This document shows, piece by piece, positions 33,870-43,529 of a DNA stretch of 64,000 nt. Source of the DNA: Roseospira navarrensis (GTDB taxonomy: Bacteria; Pseudomonadota; Alphaproteobacteria; Rhodospirillales; Rhodospirillaceae); contig NZ_WIVE01000010.1 in NCBI RefSeq assembly GCF_009601025.1, forward strand, positions 19,681 to 83,680. The letters run 5' to 3'. The stretch's first letter is position 1; every line of letters begins with the position of its first letter. Position numbers and translations under genes: made by a program. The notes under the pieces were generated by a model that saw only the letters and a program-made list of their open reading frames with translations, made no database searches and was not told where the DNA came from.

Positions 33870-35449
33870 GCGCCGTCCCCCTGCGTGGCCATGGTCGGTC
33901 CCGACGGAGGCAGCATCCCGAGCCCCCGCCACAATGGAAACCGGGTGTCCTGAAGCCCCGTCATGATCTCGGTCAGCAGGGCGCGACAGCGCCCCGGCTC
34001 CTGGATCCGCTCTCCCTTGTGCACCAGCGACTCGCCGGCGGCCTCCATGGGCGCCCAGACGTGCGCGGCGAGCGCCGACGCCTCCGCCTGCACGCCGCTC
34101 CAAAGGCCCTCCAGGACCCGCGCTTCCAGACCGCCGACGGGCACATCCGTACCGACGGCGGGGGCCGGGATCATGCCGTTGTGGTGCAGGCCGATCGCCC
34201 GCACCTCGGCCCCGAGCTCCAGCACCGCGCGTTTCATCGCCGCGAGCGTCTCCGGCGCGCGGTCCGGGCGACAGGGCCAGGCGATCCCGCTTGCGACGAG
34301 CAGGGCCGCCGCCTCGCGCGGCACCGGCTTGACCGGCGCCAGAGGCCCGGCCAGCAGGGCGCCCAGCGGGCGCGGTCCCTCCCGCCAGAGCACCCGCGCG
34401 GCCTCCCCATAGGCGTCCGGCAGGGTCACCGAACCCGCCGGCCAGGAGAGCGTGAGGGTGACCGCATCGGGGTGGACCCGGCTGCAGAACCAGGTGTCCC
34501 ACAGCAATCGGTCGCGCTGCGCCTCGCCCAGTGGGCGCGGCCCCCGCACGAACAGGTCCCGGCGCAGGATGCGGCGCACGAACAGGTCCACGATGGTCTC
34601 GCGGACGGAGGACAGGGGCACATCCTCGATCATCTTCATCTGCGCCGGCGTCAGCAGCGAGGCCCGGAAGTTCTCGTGCGGGACGGCGCTGCCCACGTAG
34701 GTCAGGCGGGCGTCCTCCAGGTCGGCGGCCACCTGACTGTGGAACAGCGCCGCCCAGCCCTCGTTCAGATACTCGTGAACCAGTTCATGCCCGGCGCCGC
34801 GCTTCAGACGCTCGACCTGCCGGGCGATGTCGTCGGTGGCGTTCAGGTGGTGGGCGCCCGCGGTCTTCAGCCGGTCCAGGTGGTCGGCGGCCTCCTTGAT
34901 CCGCAGATCGCTGCGGCCGACCGACAGCCGGGACAGTTCCAGGACCGTCCGCTGCGCCACGGCCATCGCGCCCGCCCCGGGCATGGAATTGTAGCTGACG
35001 TAGACCAGCCCGCCGGGGCGGACGCCCCAGGCCAGCAGGCGGCGCACGGCGGCCCGGATCGGCTCGCCGACCCAGCTATAAAGGCCGTGCAGGACAGCGA
35101 CGTCGCACGACGGCAGGGACCCCGGCCGGTCGGCCAGGTCCACCAGATCCGCGTCGAGAAGCTCGATGTTGCGCAGGCCCAGGGTCTCGATGCGCTCGTG
35201 GCCGCCGGCGATGTGAGCCGGGTTGTAGTCCACGCCGACGAAGCGGCACGCCGGATGCGCCACGGCGGCGGCGATCAGCGAGTTGCCGTACCCGCAGCCC
35301 AGCTCCCACACCACGGACCCGGGGCGCAGCGGCGCGCCGTCCACCCCCGCCACCAGCGCCGCGAGCCGCAGGTTGACCGGGGCCAGGTCCGGAAACGCCT
35401 TGGCCGAGTACGCCACATCCGAGACGTACCCGTCGTCACCCCCCGTCAT
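33866..35449 (-). CDS. Class I SAM-dependent methyltransferase (T6SS-linked paralogue 1)
   Basis: A 527-residue protein sharing architecture and many motifs with its downstream neighbour: ELGCGYGN (49-56), FVGVDYNPAHIA, YVSYNSMPGAGAMAV, LVHEYLNEGWAALFHSQV and the closing WRGLGMLPPSG. The C-terminal half matches the regulatory domain found in some class I methyltransferases. ATG 35449 overlaps the 3' end of tagF by 14 bases, so translation is coupled to the T6SS genes. Tandem duplication followed by divergence is the simplest origin. No effector or toxin motif is visible. Confidence 0.85.
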   Translation of the reverse strand: MTGGDDGYVSDVAYSAKAFPDLAPVNLRLAALVAGVDGAPLRPGSVVWELGCGYGNSLIAAAVAHPACRFVGVDYNPAHIAGGHERIETLGLRNIELLDADLVDLADRPGSLPSCDVAVLHGLYSWVGEPIRAAVRRLLAWGVRPGGLVYVSYNSMPGAGAMAVAQRTVLELSRLSVGRSDLRIKEAADHLDRLKTAGAHHLNATDDIARQVERLKRGAGHELVHEYLNEGWAALFHSQVAADLEDARLTYVGSAVPHENFRASLLTPAQMKMIEDVPLSSVRETIVDLFVRRILRRDLFVRGPRPLGEAQRDRLLWDTWFCSRVHPDAVTLTLSWPAGSVTLPDAYGEAARVLWREGPRPLGALLAGPLAPVKPVPREAAALLVASGIAWPCRPDRAPETLAAMKRAVLELGAEVRAIGLHHNGMIPAPAVGTDVPVGGLEARVLEGLWSGVQAEASALAAHVWAPMEAAGESLVHKGERIQEPGRCRALLTEIMTGLQDTRFPLWRGLGMLPPSGPTMATQGDGA

Positions 35450-36209
35450 GATGCTCGAGCCCCGCTCCGTTGGTCCGCCCCGCGAACGGCGGCGCCACGT
35501 CCTCGTCGGTCCAGCCGCGGGCCGCCCAGGCCCCGTCGAAGAACGACACGGCGGCGGAGGGCCGGGGCCACCCCGTCACGCGCACAAGACCGGGTCCCAC
35601 GTGCTCGGATCCCTCGGTCCACCACAGGCCGCCGTCGCCGTCCACCGGCAGGGGGACGCCTCGATCGAGCAGATCGGCGATGGCCGCCGCCGCCGCGCCC
35701 ACGCCCTCGCCGCCCAGCGGCACCCAGGTGCCCGGCTGCCCCGGTCCGGGGGACGGTCGCGTTGCCACCGGGGGCCAGGCCCATTCCAGGTCGTGCAGGG
35801 CCTCTTCCAGGTCCTCGGCGGTCAGGGGCTGATCCGCCTCCAGCACGGCCAGGGCGAGGTCCTCCAGGGCGTCCAGGAGCGGGCGTCCGTCGCGCAGCAC
35901 GGCGGCCAGCGAGGGCAGATCGTCCACGGGCGCGGCCAGCATCAAGGGAAAATAGCGCCCCACCCGGTCCACGCTGGGCACCACCACGCCCGTCTGCGCC
36001 CGCCCGGAGATGCCGGCCCCGAGCGCGAAGCGCCAGACCGGGCCCGTCAAATAGGTCTCCAGCCAGGTCTCCTCGCCCAGGTCGTCACGCAGCGCCGACA
36101 TCAACCGACCCAACCAGGTGTCCCACGCTTCGGCCACCTGATGATCCAGCCCCCGGCGCACAAAGTCCCCATGCGCCGGCAGCTTGCCGTGAAACCCGAT
36201 CGTTCCCAT
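35436..36209 (-). CDS. tagF: Type VI secretion accessory protein TagF (ImpM)
   Basis: A 257-residue protein with the TagF N-terminus GFHGKLPAHGDFVRRGLD, the VWRFALGAGISG block and VVVPSVDRVGRYFPL. In studied systems TagF acts with Fha as a post-translational brake on T6SS firing. It starts one base after the tssM stop codon and overlaps the first methyltransferase gene. The C-terminal portion (about 150-257) is longer than in the minimal TagF and contains SFFDGAWAARGW. Confidence 0.93.
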   Translation of the reverse strand: MGTIGFHGKLPAHGDFVRRGLDHQVAEAWDTWLGRLMSALRDDLGEETWLETYLTGPVWRFALGAGISGRAQTGVVVPSVDRVGRYFPLMLAAPVDDLPSLAAVLRDGRPLLDALEDLALAVLEADQPLTAEDLEEALHDLEWAWPPVATRPSPGPGQPGTWVPLGGEGVGAAAAAIADLLDRGVPLPVDGDGGLWWTEGSEHVGPGLVRVTGWPRPSAAVSFFDGAWAARGWTDEDVAPPFAGRTNGAGLEHHDGG

Positions 36210-39200
36210 TCACAGACTGCCGGGACAGCGGAAGGCCTTCAGCTCCCGCAGGTTGAAGGGATTCATGACGCTGCCCGCGCGAATCTCGAATATGGCGGAC
36301 AGCCCCCCGGTGGACCACTGCACCCGGAACCGATCGCCCGTGCCGCCGTCCAGCCGCTGGCCCTGGTCGAGCAGACGGAAGAACGCCCAGGGGCCGGCGA
36401 ACCCGGAGATGGAGGGCAGACCCGGCGCGTTGCTCTGGAACGACACCCGGGTCTGGCTCCCGGTGCCCGGCCAGGTCAGACGCGAGGTCAGCACGGGCCC
36501 ATGGGCGTAGTTGACCTGCTGGCCGTCGATCTCCAGCACCACGCTGTTGGCGTTGGCGTCCAGGGACACGGGCGTGACCTCGAACGGCACGTTCAACTGG
36601 GCGCCGCCGGTCGGGAAGAACGCGTCGCGGATGGCCGCCGCGCGCTCGAACTGGGCCAGCGCGCCGCGTGACAGACCAACGTCGATGCCGTTGTACCGGC
36701 GGCTGCGCCATGGCTTGCGGCCCATGTCCACATAGGGCAGCAGGTTCTGCCGGAAGAAGCCGTCGATCAGTCCGTTCGGCGAGAACAGCCGCACGAAGTC
36801 CGCCGTCGCCACGTCGGACCCGCTGCCCGAGGCGAACGGATAGCGGTTGTTCAGGGCCTGCTGACACAGGGGCAGGACGTCCGCCTTCCAGGCCGTATCG
36901 AGTCCGTCCTTGGTGCTGCTGACGGCGATGGACTGCCCGCCGGAGGCGATATGCTCCAGCCAGCCGGCCAGGGGCGCCGGCACCTGGGTCGCCTCGGTCC
37001 CCAGCCGCTGGACGGCATCCACACCGCCACCCCCGCCGCCACCGCCGCCCCCGCCGATGACGCCGGCCAGCCCGCCGCCGCCGTCGGAGACACGGCGCAA
37101 CTCGTTGTAGGCCTCGCCAAGCTGGCGGATCAGGTTTTCGACGGGCGCGGTGCCGCCGTCCATGGCCAGAACATACTCGTGCAACTGCCGGAAGCGGTCG
37201 TTGACGAACTGGCCGGGCAAGGCGCGTTCGCTGGCGGCGCCGGTTCCGCCGGCGCCCCCGCCGCCGCCCGTAAAGCTGCTGTCCGAGAAGATGCCGGCCA
37301 GCCGCTCCACCACGGAGACGGTGTTGGTGCCGATGCCGAAGGTCTGGCCCACGTTCCGGACCTCGCCGGCCGCCGACTCGATGGTCTCGGCGTTCTGCTG
37401 GGCACTGCCGCCGGAGCCCAGGTTGGCCAGCGCGCCCCCCAGCCCGCCTTGCGCCTCGGGCCGGGCGAGCCGGGTCTGCTGCGCGGCCTCGTGCAGCAGG
37501 TTGCGCAGGGGCGAATTGGCCCCGGACAGCAGCGCCAGGACCTCGGTCGCATCGCTCGCGGCGTTGAACGGCACCAGTTCGATGTCGGACAGCAGGCCGT
37601 CCCACTGGGCCACATAGTCATCCATGTACAGCGCGGCGAGATCGCGCTCCAGCAACCGGATCTGGGCGTCGTCGAGGGTGGCGTTCTCGCCCAGCACCCA
37701 GCTTTCGGAGGCCACCTCGCGCGAGACGTCCACCAGCGAGGGCAGGAACACCTCGGTGAAGCCCTGATAGGTGTAGAAGCCGTCGATGCCTTCATCCAGG
37801 TCCACGCCGGAGCGCCGCACGAACACCCGGCGCGCCGTCGGCCCGGCGGCGTCCGTGATGCGCCATTCGGGCAGCGCCTTGGCGGCCCGGCTGTTCTTGA
37901 TGAGGGCATAGGCGCGTTCGGCCAGCGGCTGGCGCTGCAGGATCTCGCGGGTGCGGGTGACCAGCGGCCCGTCGATGGGCATGGTGCGGAGCACGCCCTC
38001 GGTCAGCGCCACGATGTGGCCCTCCACCTCGTCGCGCAGCGGCTGGTTGCTCGCCCCCGGGTAGCGACGCGACAGGTCGAAGCGCGCCCACTCGCGGATC
38101 AGGGTGGCGTTCACCGGACCCTGGCCGCCGACCATCAGGTACATCTTGAGCAGGCCATACAGGGCCTCGGTCTCGCTGGCCTCGACCAGCATTTCGCGCA
38201 GGCGATAGGTCAGGCGGGGCAGCAGCAGGCCGTTCAGCGCCTCCTTGTAGGCGGAGCGGGCCTGCTGGGCCAGCTTGTCGCCCTGGTACAGACCGAAGCC
38301 GGACCCGACCGGCGGGTCCTGGTCCCGTTCGGCATAGCCCAGCGGCAGACCGCGCAGGGTGGCCAGCGGCGGCAGGATGGGCCGCAGGTCCGAGGACTCC
38401 ACCAGCACGGTCTCGCCGTCCGCCGGCATGATCTGCGCCACCTGGGTGCGGTAGGTGTCGATGCCGTCCTGGGTGCGCGCAATCAGGTCGCGGTTGACCA
38501 GGGTGCTCCAGGTCCACAACCCCGCCCCGGTCATCAGCACGATCAGCGCGACCGCGATGGCCGTGCCCCGGATCAGCCGCTGCCGGCGCTCCACGGCGCG
38601 GTTGCGGCCGACCATGCCGGCTTCCTTGAACAGCACCTCGCGCAGCAGGCGGGTCAGGAAGTAGCTGCGCCCGTCGCCCCGGAACGCGCCGAAGCGGGCC
38701 GGGGGCACGCCGAAGCGCCCGGCGAGCCCCGCCATGACGCGGTCGATGGGGGTGCCTTCCTGCGTGCCGCTGGTGAAGTAGACGCCGCGCAGCAGCACGG
38801 GTTCCTCGTAGCGGCCGGCGCGGAAGGCTTCTTCCAGCACCTGCATGATGGAATCGCGCAGGGCCGCCACCTGCAACGGCAGGCCGGCCACCAGACCGGC
38901 GCGGGCGAAATCGTCTTCCTGGTGCAGCCGGTCGAGGCGACGCTGTTCCAGCCGCTCCAGCAGCAGGTCGAATTCCTCGGGGAACAGATCCAGCGGATCG
39001 GTGTCGTCGTCCTTCGCTCGGTCCAGGAAGGGGAAGGTCATGCCCCAGACCTGGGCGCGGTCGTCGCGCCGCATGTCGCCGAAGAACTCCATGAATCCGG
39101 CGATCAGATCGGCCTTGGTCAGCATGACATAGACCGGCAGCCGCAGGCCGAGCCGGTCGTACAGCTCCGAAATCCGCTTCTTGATGGACAGGGCGTGGTC

Positions 39201-39914
39201 GCGCCGCTCCTGCTCGGACGCGGTCATGATGTCGCCGATGCTGATCGCCACGATCAGACCGTTGACGGGCTGGCGCGGGCGCGCCTTGCGCAGGATGTCC
39301 AGGAAGCCCTGCCACGCGGCGGCGTCGATGGTGGCGTCGGAATCCTGGGTGGTGTAGCGGCCGGCGGTGTCCAGCAGCACGGCCTCGTCCGTAAACCACC
39401 AGTCGCAATTGCGCGTGCCGCCCGCGCCGGACACCTTGGCCTGCTTGGGATCGTTGCCCAGCGGGAAGCCGAGCCCGGAGTTGAGCAGCGCCGTGGTCTT
39501 GCCGCTGCCCGGCGGGCCGATGATCATGTACCAGGGCAGTTCGTAGAGATACTGGCGGCCGCTCTTGCCGTCCTTGCGGCGCATGCGCTGCAACTCGCCC
39601 AGCGCGCGTTCCAGGTTCTTGCGCAGGGCCTCCACCTCGGGACCGGCATCGCCCCCGGCGGCTGCGTTGCTGGCCACGCCGTCCACAAGCTCCGCCTGGC
39701 GCTTGCGCCGCCGCAGCAGGCCCCAGACCACGAACCCGGCCCAGATCATGAGCAGGATCAGCGCGATCAGCAGGCGGGCGGCGATGCCCTCCAGCGGCCG
39801 GGCGTCGCCGAAGCCGATCAGCGGCCCGAGGAACAAGACCAGCAGGATCAGGAACAGGGTCCCGATCAGGCCGATGAACCAGCCGCTCTTGAGGATGGAG
39901 ACGATCTTGCTCAC
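36210..39914 (-). CDS. tssM: Type VI secretion membrane-complex protein TssM (IcmF)
   Basis: A 1234-residue inner-membrane protein. Helices lie at about 12-30 and 45-66. The cytoplasmic NTPase-like domain has Walker A GPPGSGKT (133-140) and LLDTAGRYTTQD. A third helix (TAIAVALIVLMTGAGLW, near 455) precedes the large periplasmic domain with the IcmF and C-terminal beta-sandwich parts. It forms the trans-envelope core with TssL and TssJ. A poly-Gly tract (bases 37030-37060) sits in a periplasmic loop. The start is GTG 39914. It follows tssL by 59 bases and precedes tagF directly. Confidence 0.96.
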   Translation of the reverse strand: MSKIVSILKSGWFIGLIGTLFLILLVLFLGPLIGFGDARPLEGIAARLLIALILLMIWAGFVVWGLLRRRKRQAELVDGVASNAAAGGDAGPEVEALRKNLERALGELQRMRRKDGKSGRQYLYELPWYMIIGPPGSGKTTALLNSGLGFPLGNDPKQAKVSGAGGTRNCDWWFTDEAVLLDTAGRYTTQDSDATIDAAAWQGFLDILRKARPRQPVNGLIVAISIGDIMTASEQERRDHALSIKKRISELYDRLGLRLPVYVMLTKADLIAGFMEFFGDMRRDDRAQVWGMTFPFLDRAKDDDTDPLDLFPEEFDLLLERLEQRRLDRLHQEDDFARAGLVAGLPLQVAALRDSIMQVLEEAFRAGRYEEPVLLRGVYFTSGTQEGTPIDRVMAGLAGRFGVPPARFGAFRGDGRSYFLTRLLREVLFKEAGMVGRNRAVERRQRLIRGTAIAVALIVLMTGAGLWTWSTLVNRDLIARTQDGIDTYRTQVAQIMPADGETVLVESSDLRPILPPLATLRGLPLGYAERDQDPPVGSGFGLYQGDKLAQQARSAYKEALNGLLLPRLTYRLREMLVEASETEALYGLLKMYLMVGGQGPVNATLIREWARFDLSRRYPGASNQPLRDEVEGHIVALTEGVLRTMPIDGPLVTRTREILQRQPLAERAYALIKNSRAAKALPEWRITDAAGPTARRVFVRRSGVDLDEGIDGFYTYQGFTEVFLPSLVDVSREVASESWVLGENATLDDAQIRLLERDLAALYMDDYVAQWDGLLSDIELVPFNAASDATEVLALLSGANSPLRNLLHEAAQQTRLARPEAQGGLGGALANLGSGGSAQQNAETIESAAGEVRNVGQTFGIGTNTVSVVERLAGIFSDSSFTGGGGGAGGTGAASERALPGQFVNDRFRQLHEYVLAMDGGTAPVENLIRQLGEAYNELRRVSDGGGGLAGVIGGGGGGGGGGGVDAVQRLGTEATQVPAPLAGWLEHIASGGQSIAVSSTKDGLDTAWKADVLPLCQQALNNRYPFASGSGSDVATADFVRLFSPNGLIDGFFRQNLLPYVDMGRKPWRSRRYNGIDVGLSRGALAQFERAAAIRDAFFPTGGAQLNVPFEVTPVSLDANANSVVLEIDGQQVNYAHGPVLTSRLTWPGTGSQTRVSFQSNAPGLPSISGFAGPWAFFRLLDQGQRLDGGTGDRFRVQWSTGGLSAIFEIRAGSVMNPFNLRELKAFRCPGSL

Positions 39915-39973
39915 GGTCGGCGTCCGTTCTCAATGGGGGCGGGACGAGGCGCGGCCACGCGGAACGCGGCCGC

Positions 39974-41512
39974 TCACTGCCCCTGCTTGACCAGGATGAT
40001 GTCGGTGCGGCGGTTGGCCTCGCGGCCCGCCGCGGTGGCGTTGTCGGCGATGGGTTCGGTGGCGGCCTTGCCCTCGACGGTCAGGCGCGACGGATCGTCC
40101 AGATACGGTTCGATCTTGGCCCGCACGGCCTCGGCCCGGGCCAGCGACAGATCGAAGTTGGAGGGGAACCGCACCGTCCGGATGGGAATGGAGTCGGTGT
40201 GCCCCTGGATCACCACCGTGCCCTGTTCATCGTTCAGGGCCTCGCCGACGCGCTGGATCACCGCGGTGAAACGGTCGCTGACGGTATCCGAGCCGGACTC
40301 GAACATGCCGCGCGCCCGCAGCCGGACGGTGATGGCCTGCGGGTCGTCCAGCACGGTCACCAGACCCTCGTCGATCTCGGGTTCCAGGAAGCCGGAGACG
40401 CGCTCGCCCTGGGTCACCACGTCTTCCGGCGGCGGCGGCGGGGGCGGCGGCGGCGGGGCCTCGTACTCGATCACGATGGCCCCCCGGGGCGGCAGCCCGG
40501 CATAGGACGCATACAACTCGTCACTGTCCGCGTTCAACCACCAGGCGAATCCGATGAACATCAGCACCAGCAGCGCGGCCGTGGCGCTGGCGATCACCCA
40601 CACGGGGATGAGCGACGAAATGGGGCGGTAGCCCGCATCCTCGCCCTTCCAGTGCGGGGACAGTTCTTCCGGCACCTCGCCCCGGATGTCCGCCAACAGG
40701 CGGTACAGGCCGTCGCGGGTGCGCCGGTGCTCGCTGCGGCCCCGGTCGAGCACGCGCATCTTGCCCTCGAACCCGAGCGAGAGGCACAGGTAGAACAGTT
40801 CCAGCACCCGCCCGTTGCGGCCCGGGTTCTCGGTGATGCGCTTGAGCAGGTTGTAGAACCGCTCGCCGCCGTAGGCCTCGTTGTGGAGGCACACGGTCAT
40901 GCCTTCGCGCGACCAGATGGAGCCCGACCCCCACGGCGTGTTCAGCACCACGTCGTCCATGGTCGCCGCCAGGGCGTAGCTTGCCGTGCGGTGCTGGTCC
41001 TCCGGCAGGTCGGTCTTCTTGAGACGCCGATTGAAGCCCGCGAACTCGTCCAGAACCCGGTCGCGCAGGGCATCCGGATCCCGGTGGGTGCCGCCCAGGC
41101 GCAGGCGGGCGATCAGGCTGAGCAGCGGCGCGGCGGCGGCCACGACCGGATTGTGGCGCGAGCGTTCGGCCAGGGTGGCGGAAATGTCGCCGACGCCGCC
41201 CCCGCCCACATCCGGCGCCTCGCGCCGGCCCCCCGATCCGCCCCGAGGGGCCGACGGCGCCGGGCGCTCGCGCTCCGACGAGCCGGAGGACGGCACATAG
41301 GTGGCCTCGCCGTCGTCGAACGGCGAGGGGCCGCCTCCTCCGCCGCCTCCGCCGCCTCCGCCGCTCGCGCCCCCGCGCTGGGGCCGCGCGGTCGGCGGCT
41401 GCGTGGTGCCGCGATTGCCGCCCCCGCCGCGCCGGCCCGGGGTCGGCCGGATCACCGTGCGGTCGATGTCGCCCGGTTCGCTGAACGGATCGAGGTTGTC
41501 GTCATCGGCCAT
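39974..41512 (-). CDS. tssL: Type VI secretion protein TssL with C-terminal OmpA domain
   Basis: A 512-residue protein. An unusually long Gly- and Pro-rich cytoplasmic N-terminus (about 1-110) precedes the DotU/TssL helical domain (SLIARLRLGGTHRDPDAL to LFYLCLSLGFEGKMRVLDRG). One membrane helix (WVIASATAALLVLMFIGF) follows, then a poly-Pro stretch and an OmpA peptidoglycan-binding domain (VVIQGHTDSIPIRT, NFDLSLARAEAVRAKI). The fused OmpA domain anchors the membrane complex to the cell wall in extended TssL proteins. ATG 41512. Confidence 0.95.
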   Translation of the reverse strand: MADDDNLDPFSEPGDIDRTVIRPTPGRRGGGGNRGTTQPPTARPQRGGASGGGGGGGGGGGPSPFDDGEATYVPSSGSSERERPAPSAPRGGSGGRREAPDVGGGGVGDISATLAERSRHNPVVAAAAPLLSLIARLRLGGTHRDPDALRDRVLDEFAGFNRRLKKTDLPEDQHRTASYALAATMDDVVLNTPWGSGSIWSREGMTVCLHNEAYGGERFYNLLKRITENPGRNGRVLELFYLCLSLGFEGKMRVLDRGRSEHRRTRDGLYRLLADIRGEVPEELSPHWKGEDAGYRPISSLIPVWVIASATAALLVLMFIGFAWWLNADSDELYASYAGLPPRGAIVIEYEAPPPPPPPPPPEDVVTQGERVSGFLEPEIDEGLVTVLDDPQAITVRLRARGMFESGSDTVSDRFTAVIQRVGEALNDEQGTVVIQGHTDSIPIRTVRFPSNFDLSLARAEAVRAKIEPYLDDPSRLTVEGKAATEPIADNATAAGREANRRTDIILVKQGQ

Positions 41513-41557
41513 CGCTGTCCGTCCCTCCCCTGTGCCCGCCGGATCGGGGCCCGCCTG

Positions 41558-42892
41558 TTACTGCCGGATCGCCCAGAGTTCCATGTCCACGTTCGGGAAG
41601 TCACCGCCGATGTGGATGCCCATGCCGCCCGAGTTGGAGAGCCGGCGCCAGAAGTCACCGCTCTTGTCCAGTTCGAAGTAGACGTAGTCGGCATGGTAGG
41701 GAATCTGGCGCGGGGCCACGGCCAGCGGGCGCGCGTCGATGCCGGGCAGCGCCGAGTTGACGAGTTGGCGGATGTCCTCCACCGGGCCGATCTTGACCTG
41801 ATGGGGGAAGTGTCGGCGCAGCACCTCGGTGGAGACCTCGGCCCGCACGGCGAGCACGAAGACCGCCTGATGGAGAAGGCTGCGGTCGGTGATCGACCAC
41901 ACCAGCACCCCGGACTTGGTGGTCCGCAGTTCCAGTTGGGTCGCGGTCTGTTCCAGCACCGCGCTCAGCGACATGCGCAGGTCGGCGATCACGGGCGTGA
42001 AGGAGCCCTGAAGGTCGTCGTGCTGGTACGGCGGGAAGCGCGCCGGCCGCCGGGATTCGGCGGCGAACGTGGACAACTCGCCGGCCATCTCCAGGCACAG
42101 GGCGTAAAACCGCTCGGGATGGACATCGCCGCCCGTGGACCAGTGCGCCAGCAGGGGTTCATAGCGGTTGGTGGCCTGCAACAGCAGGAAGTCCGCGATC
42201 TCCGCGACCCCCTTGGTGCCCGACTGTCCCAGGCGCGCCGCCAGGGCCTCGCCCCGGTGATGCAGCAGGCCCTGCAGCTCGGTCAGGAACCCGAACAGCG
42301 GCCGGGCGGCGCGGCAGACCAGCGTCGGGGGGATGTAGGCCGGGTCCAGGCGAATGCGGCCGTTGGCATCCACCTCGACGATGCGGGCCAGGCCGAGGCT
42401 GGCATACCCGGCGCGGTCCTCGCCCTCCAGCTTGTACCGCAGGCGCTGGCGGGCCACCTGGACGTCGGCGGTGACATCGGACCCGGCGATGGTGTCCAGC
42501 GCCTCGTAGTCCGCCGCCATGTAGCGCGCGGTCGCCTCCCCCCGGCTGTCCATCGCCACCTCGGACAGGCCGGGACGGCGCAGCGGCAGGGTCAGGAACA
42601 CCTCGGCGCCGCGCGCCCCCTCGGTCAGTTCCAGGGGCGGCGGCGCGTCCGCCTCGTCCGGGATGGCGAACGGCGTGCCGTCGGGCAGGACCCCCCGGCA
42701 CTCGGTCACCGCGAACTTGCCCGTCTCCAGAAGCTCCGCGTCCACGGACAGCGCGCTGATGCCCCACGGATGGGGCGTCATGTCCATGGTGCGGTCGTGG
42801 ATCAGGCTTTCGATCGCTCGGTCGGCCTGCTGGAAATGCTGCGCCCGCAGGAACATGCCCTCGGACCAGACGACCCTGTTACGCCATCCCAT
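41558..42892 (-). CDS. tssK: Type VI secretion baseplate protein TssK
   Basis: A 444-residue protein with the TssK signature at the N-terminus (VVWSEGMFLRAQHFQQADR) and the normal family length. TssK trimers connect the baseplate to the TssL/TssM membrane complex. Other conserved parts are ISALSVDAELLETGKFAV and the C-terminal IPYHADYVYFELDKSG. It lies between tssJ and tssL. Its known partners TssF and TssG are not encoded in this window. Confidence 0.95.
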   Translation of the reverse strand: MGWRNRVVWSEGMFLRAQHFQQADRAIESLIHDRTMDMTPHPWGISALSVDAELLETGKFAVTECRGVLPDGTPFAIPDEADAPPPLELTEGARGAEVFLTLPLRRPGLSEVAMDSRGEATARYMAADYEALDTIAGSDVTADVQVARQRLRYKLEGEDRAGYASLGLARIVEVDANGRIRLDPAYIPPTLVCRAARPLFGFLTELQGLLHHRGEALAARLGQSGTKGVAEIADFLLLQATNRYEPLLAHWSTGGDVHPERFYALCLEMAGELSTFAAESRRPARFPPYQHDDLQGSFTPVIADLRMSLSAVLEQTATQLELRTTKSGVLVWSITDRSLLHQAVFVLAVRAEVSTEVLRRHFPHQVKIGPVEDIRQLVNSALPGIDARPLAVAPRQIPYHADYVYFELDKSGDFWRRLSNSGGMGIHIGGDFPNVDMELWAIRQ

Positions 42893-42926
42893 GCCTGAAC
42901 CCCATCCTGCGCCCCCCTGCTGCTCC

Positions 42927-43457
42927 CTACCGCGCCGCCATGGCCGGAGCCGGCCCGGGCGCGGCCGCCGACGGGCCCTGCAGGCCCATGGTCACGCCAT
43001 TGGCGCCCAGCATCACGTTGAAGCCTGTGGTCTGGTTGGGCGGAAAGCCCCCGACCGCGCGCCAGTTGACGCCGTCCAGCGATCGGTAGGCGGTCACCAC
43101 CCCCACATGAGTCACGCCGGGGTCCGGGGACTTCATCACGGTCTGCTGCTGCATCGGGCGGAGGGTCACCACCTCGTGCTGCGCCAGTTCCGGCCCCAGG
43201 GCGGCCGACGGCTGCCCGGTCAGCGCGAAAAAGTCGGCGTTCTGGAAGTCCTGCGACCCCCGCAGCCAGTACACATGGATCTGGGCCGGAGACGCCCGCC
43301 CCGACGGATCGGGATTGATGCCGCCATCCGCCATGAGGGTCAGTTGAACCTGGGTCGGCGGCGGCGGGGGCGGCGGCGCGCAGGCGGCGATCCCTGCGAC
43401 AAGACCGGCGGCCAGGGCGGCCGTGACGGCGCGGCGGGTGCAAGCGGGAACGGTCAT
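42927..43457 (-). CDS. tssJ: Type VI secretion outer-membrane lipoprotein TssJ
   Basis: A 176-residue lipoprotein with signal sequence RRAVTAALAAGLVAGIAAC; the lipobox IAAC gives the lipidated Cys. A run of seven prolines follows. The TssJ transthyretin-like domain has VQLTLMADGGINPD, IHVYWLRGSQDFQNADFFAL and LRPMQQQTV. It anchors the periplasmic part of TssM to the outer membrane. A Pro/Ala-rich tail ends the protein. ATG 43457. Confidence 0.92.
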   Translation of the reverse strand: MTVPACTRRAVTAALAAGLVAGIAACAPPPPPPPTQVQLTLMADGGINPDPSGRASPAQIHVYWLRGSQDFQNADFFALTGQPSAALGPELAQHEVVTLRPMQQQTVMKSPDPGVTHVGVVTAYRSLDGVNWRAVGGFPPNQTTGFNVMLGANGVTMGLQGPSAAAPGPAPAMAAR

Positions 43458-43529
43458 GGCATGTCTCCAACCCAGTGGCGCGGTCGTTCTTGCGACCCCG
43501 GGAAACTGTACACGAACACCCCAGCGGGG

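Noticed and set aside
36951..40505. A 1184-codon plus-strand frame antisense to tssM
   Set aside because: It is a compositional shadow of tssM; no motif, no ribosome site, and codon-position pattern belongs to the minus strand.
37020..41370. Poly-Gly and poly-Pro codon runs in tssM and tssL as phase-variation tracts
   Set aside because: They are in-frame triplet runs using mixed codons, so slippage would not switch the genes off. They read as flexible linkers.
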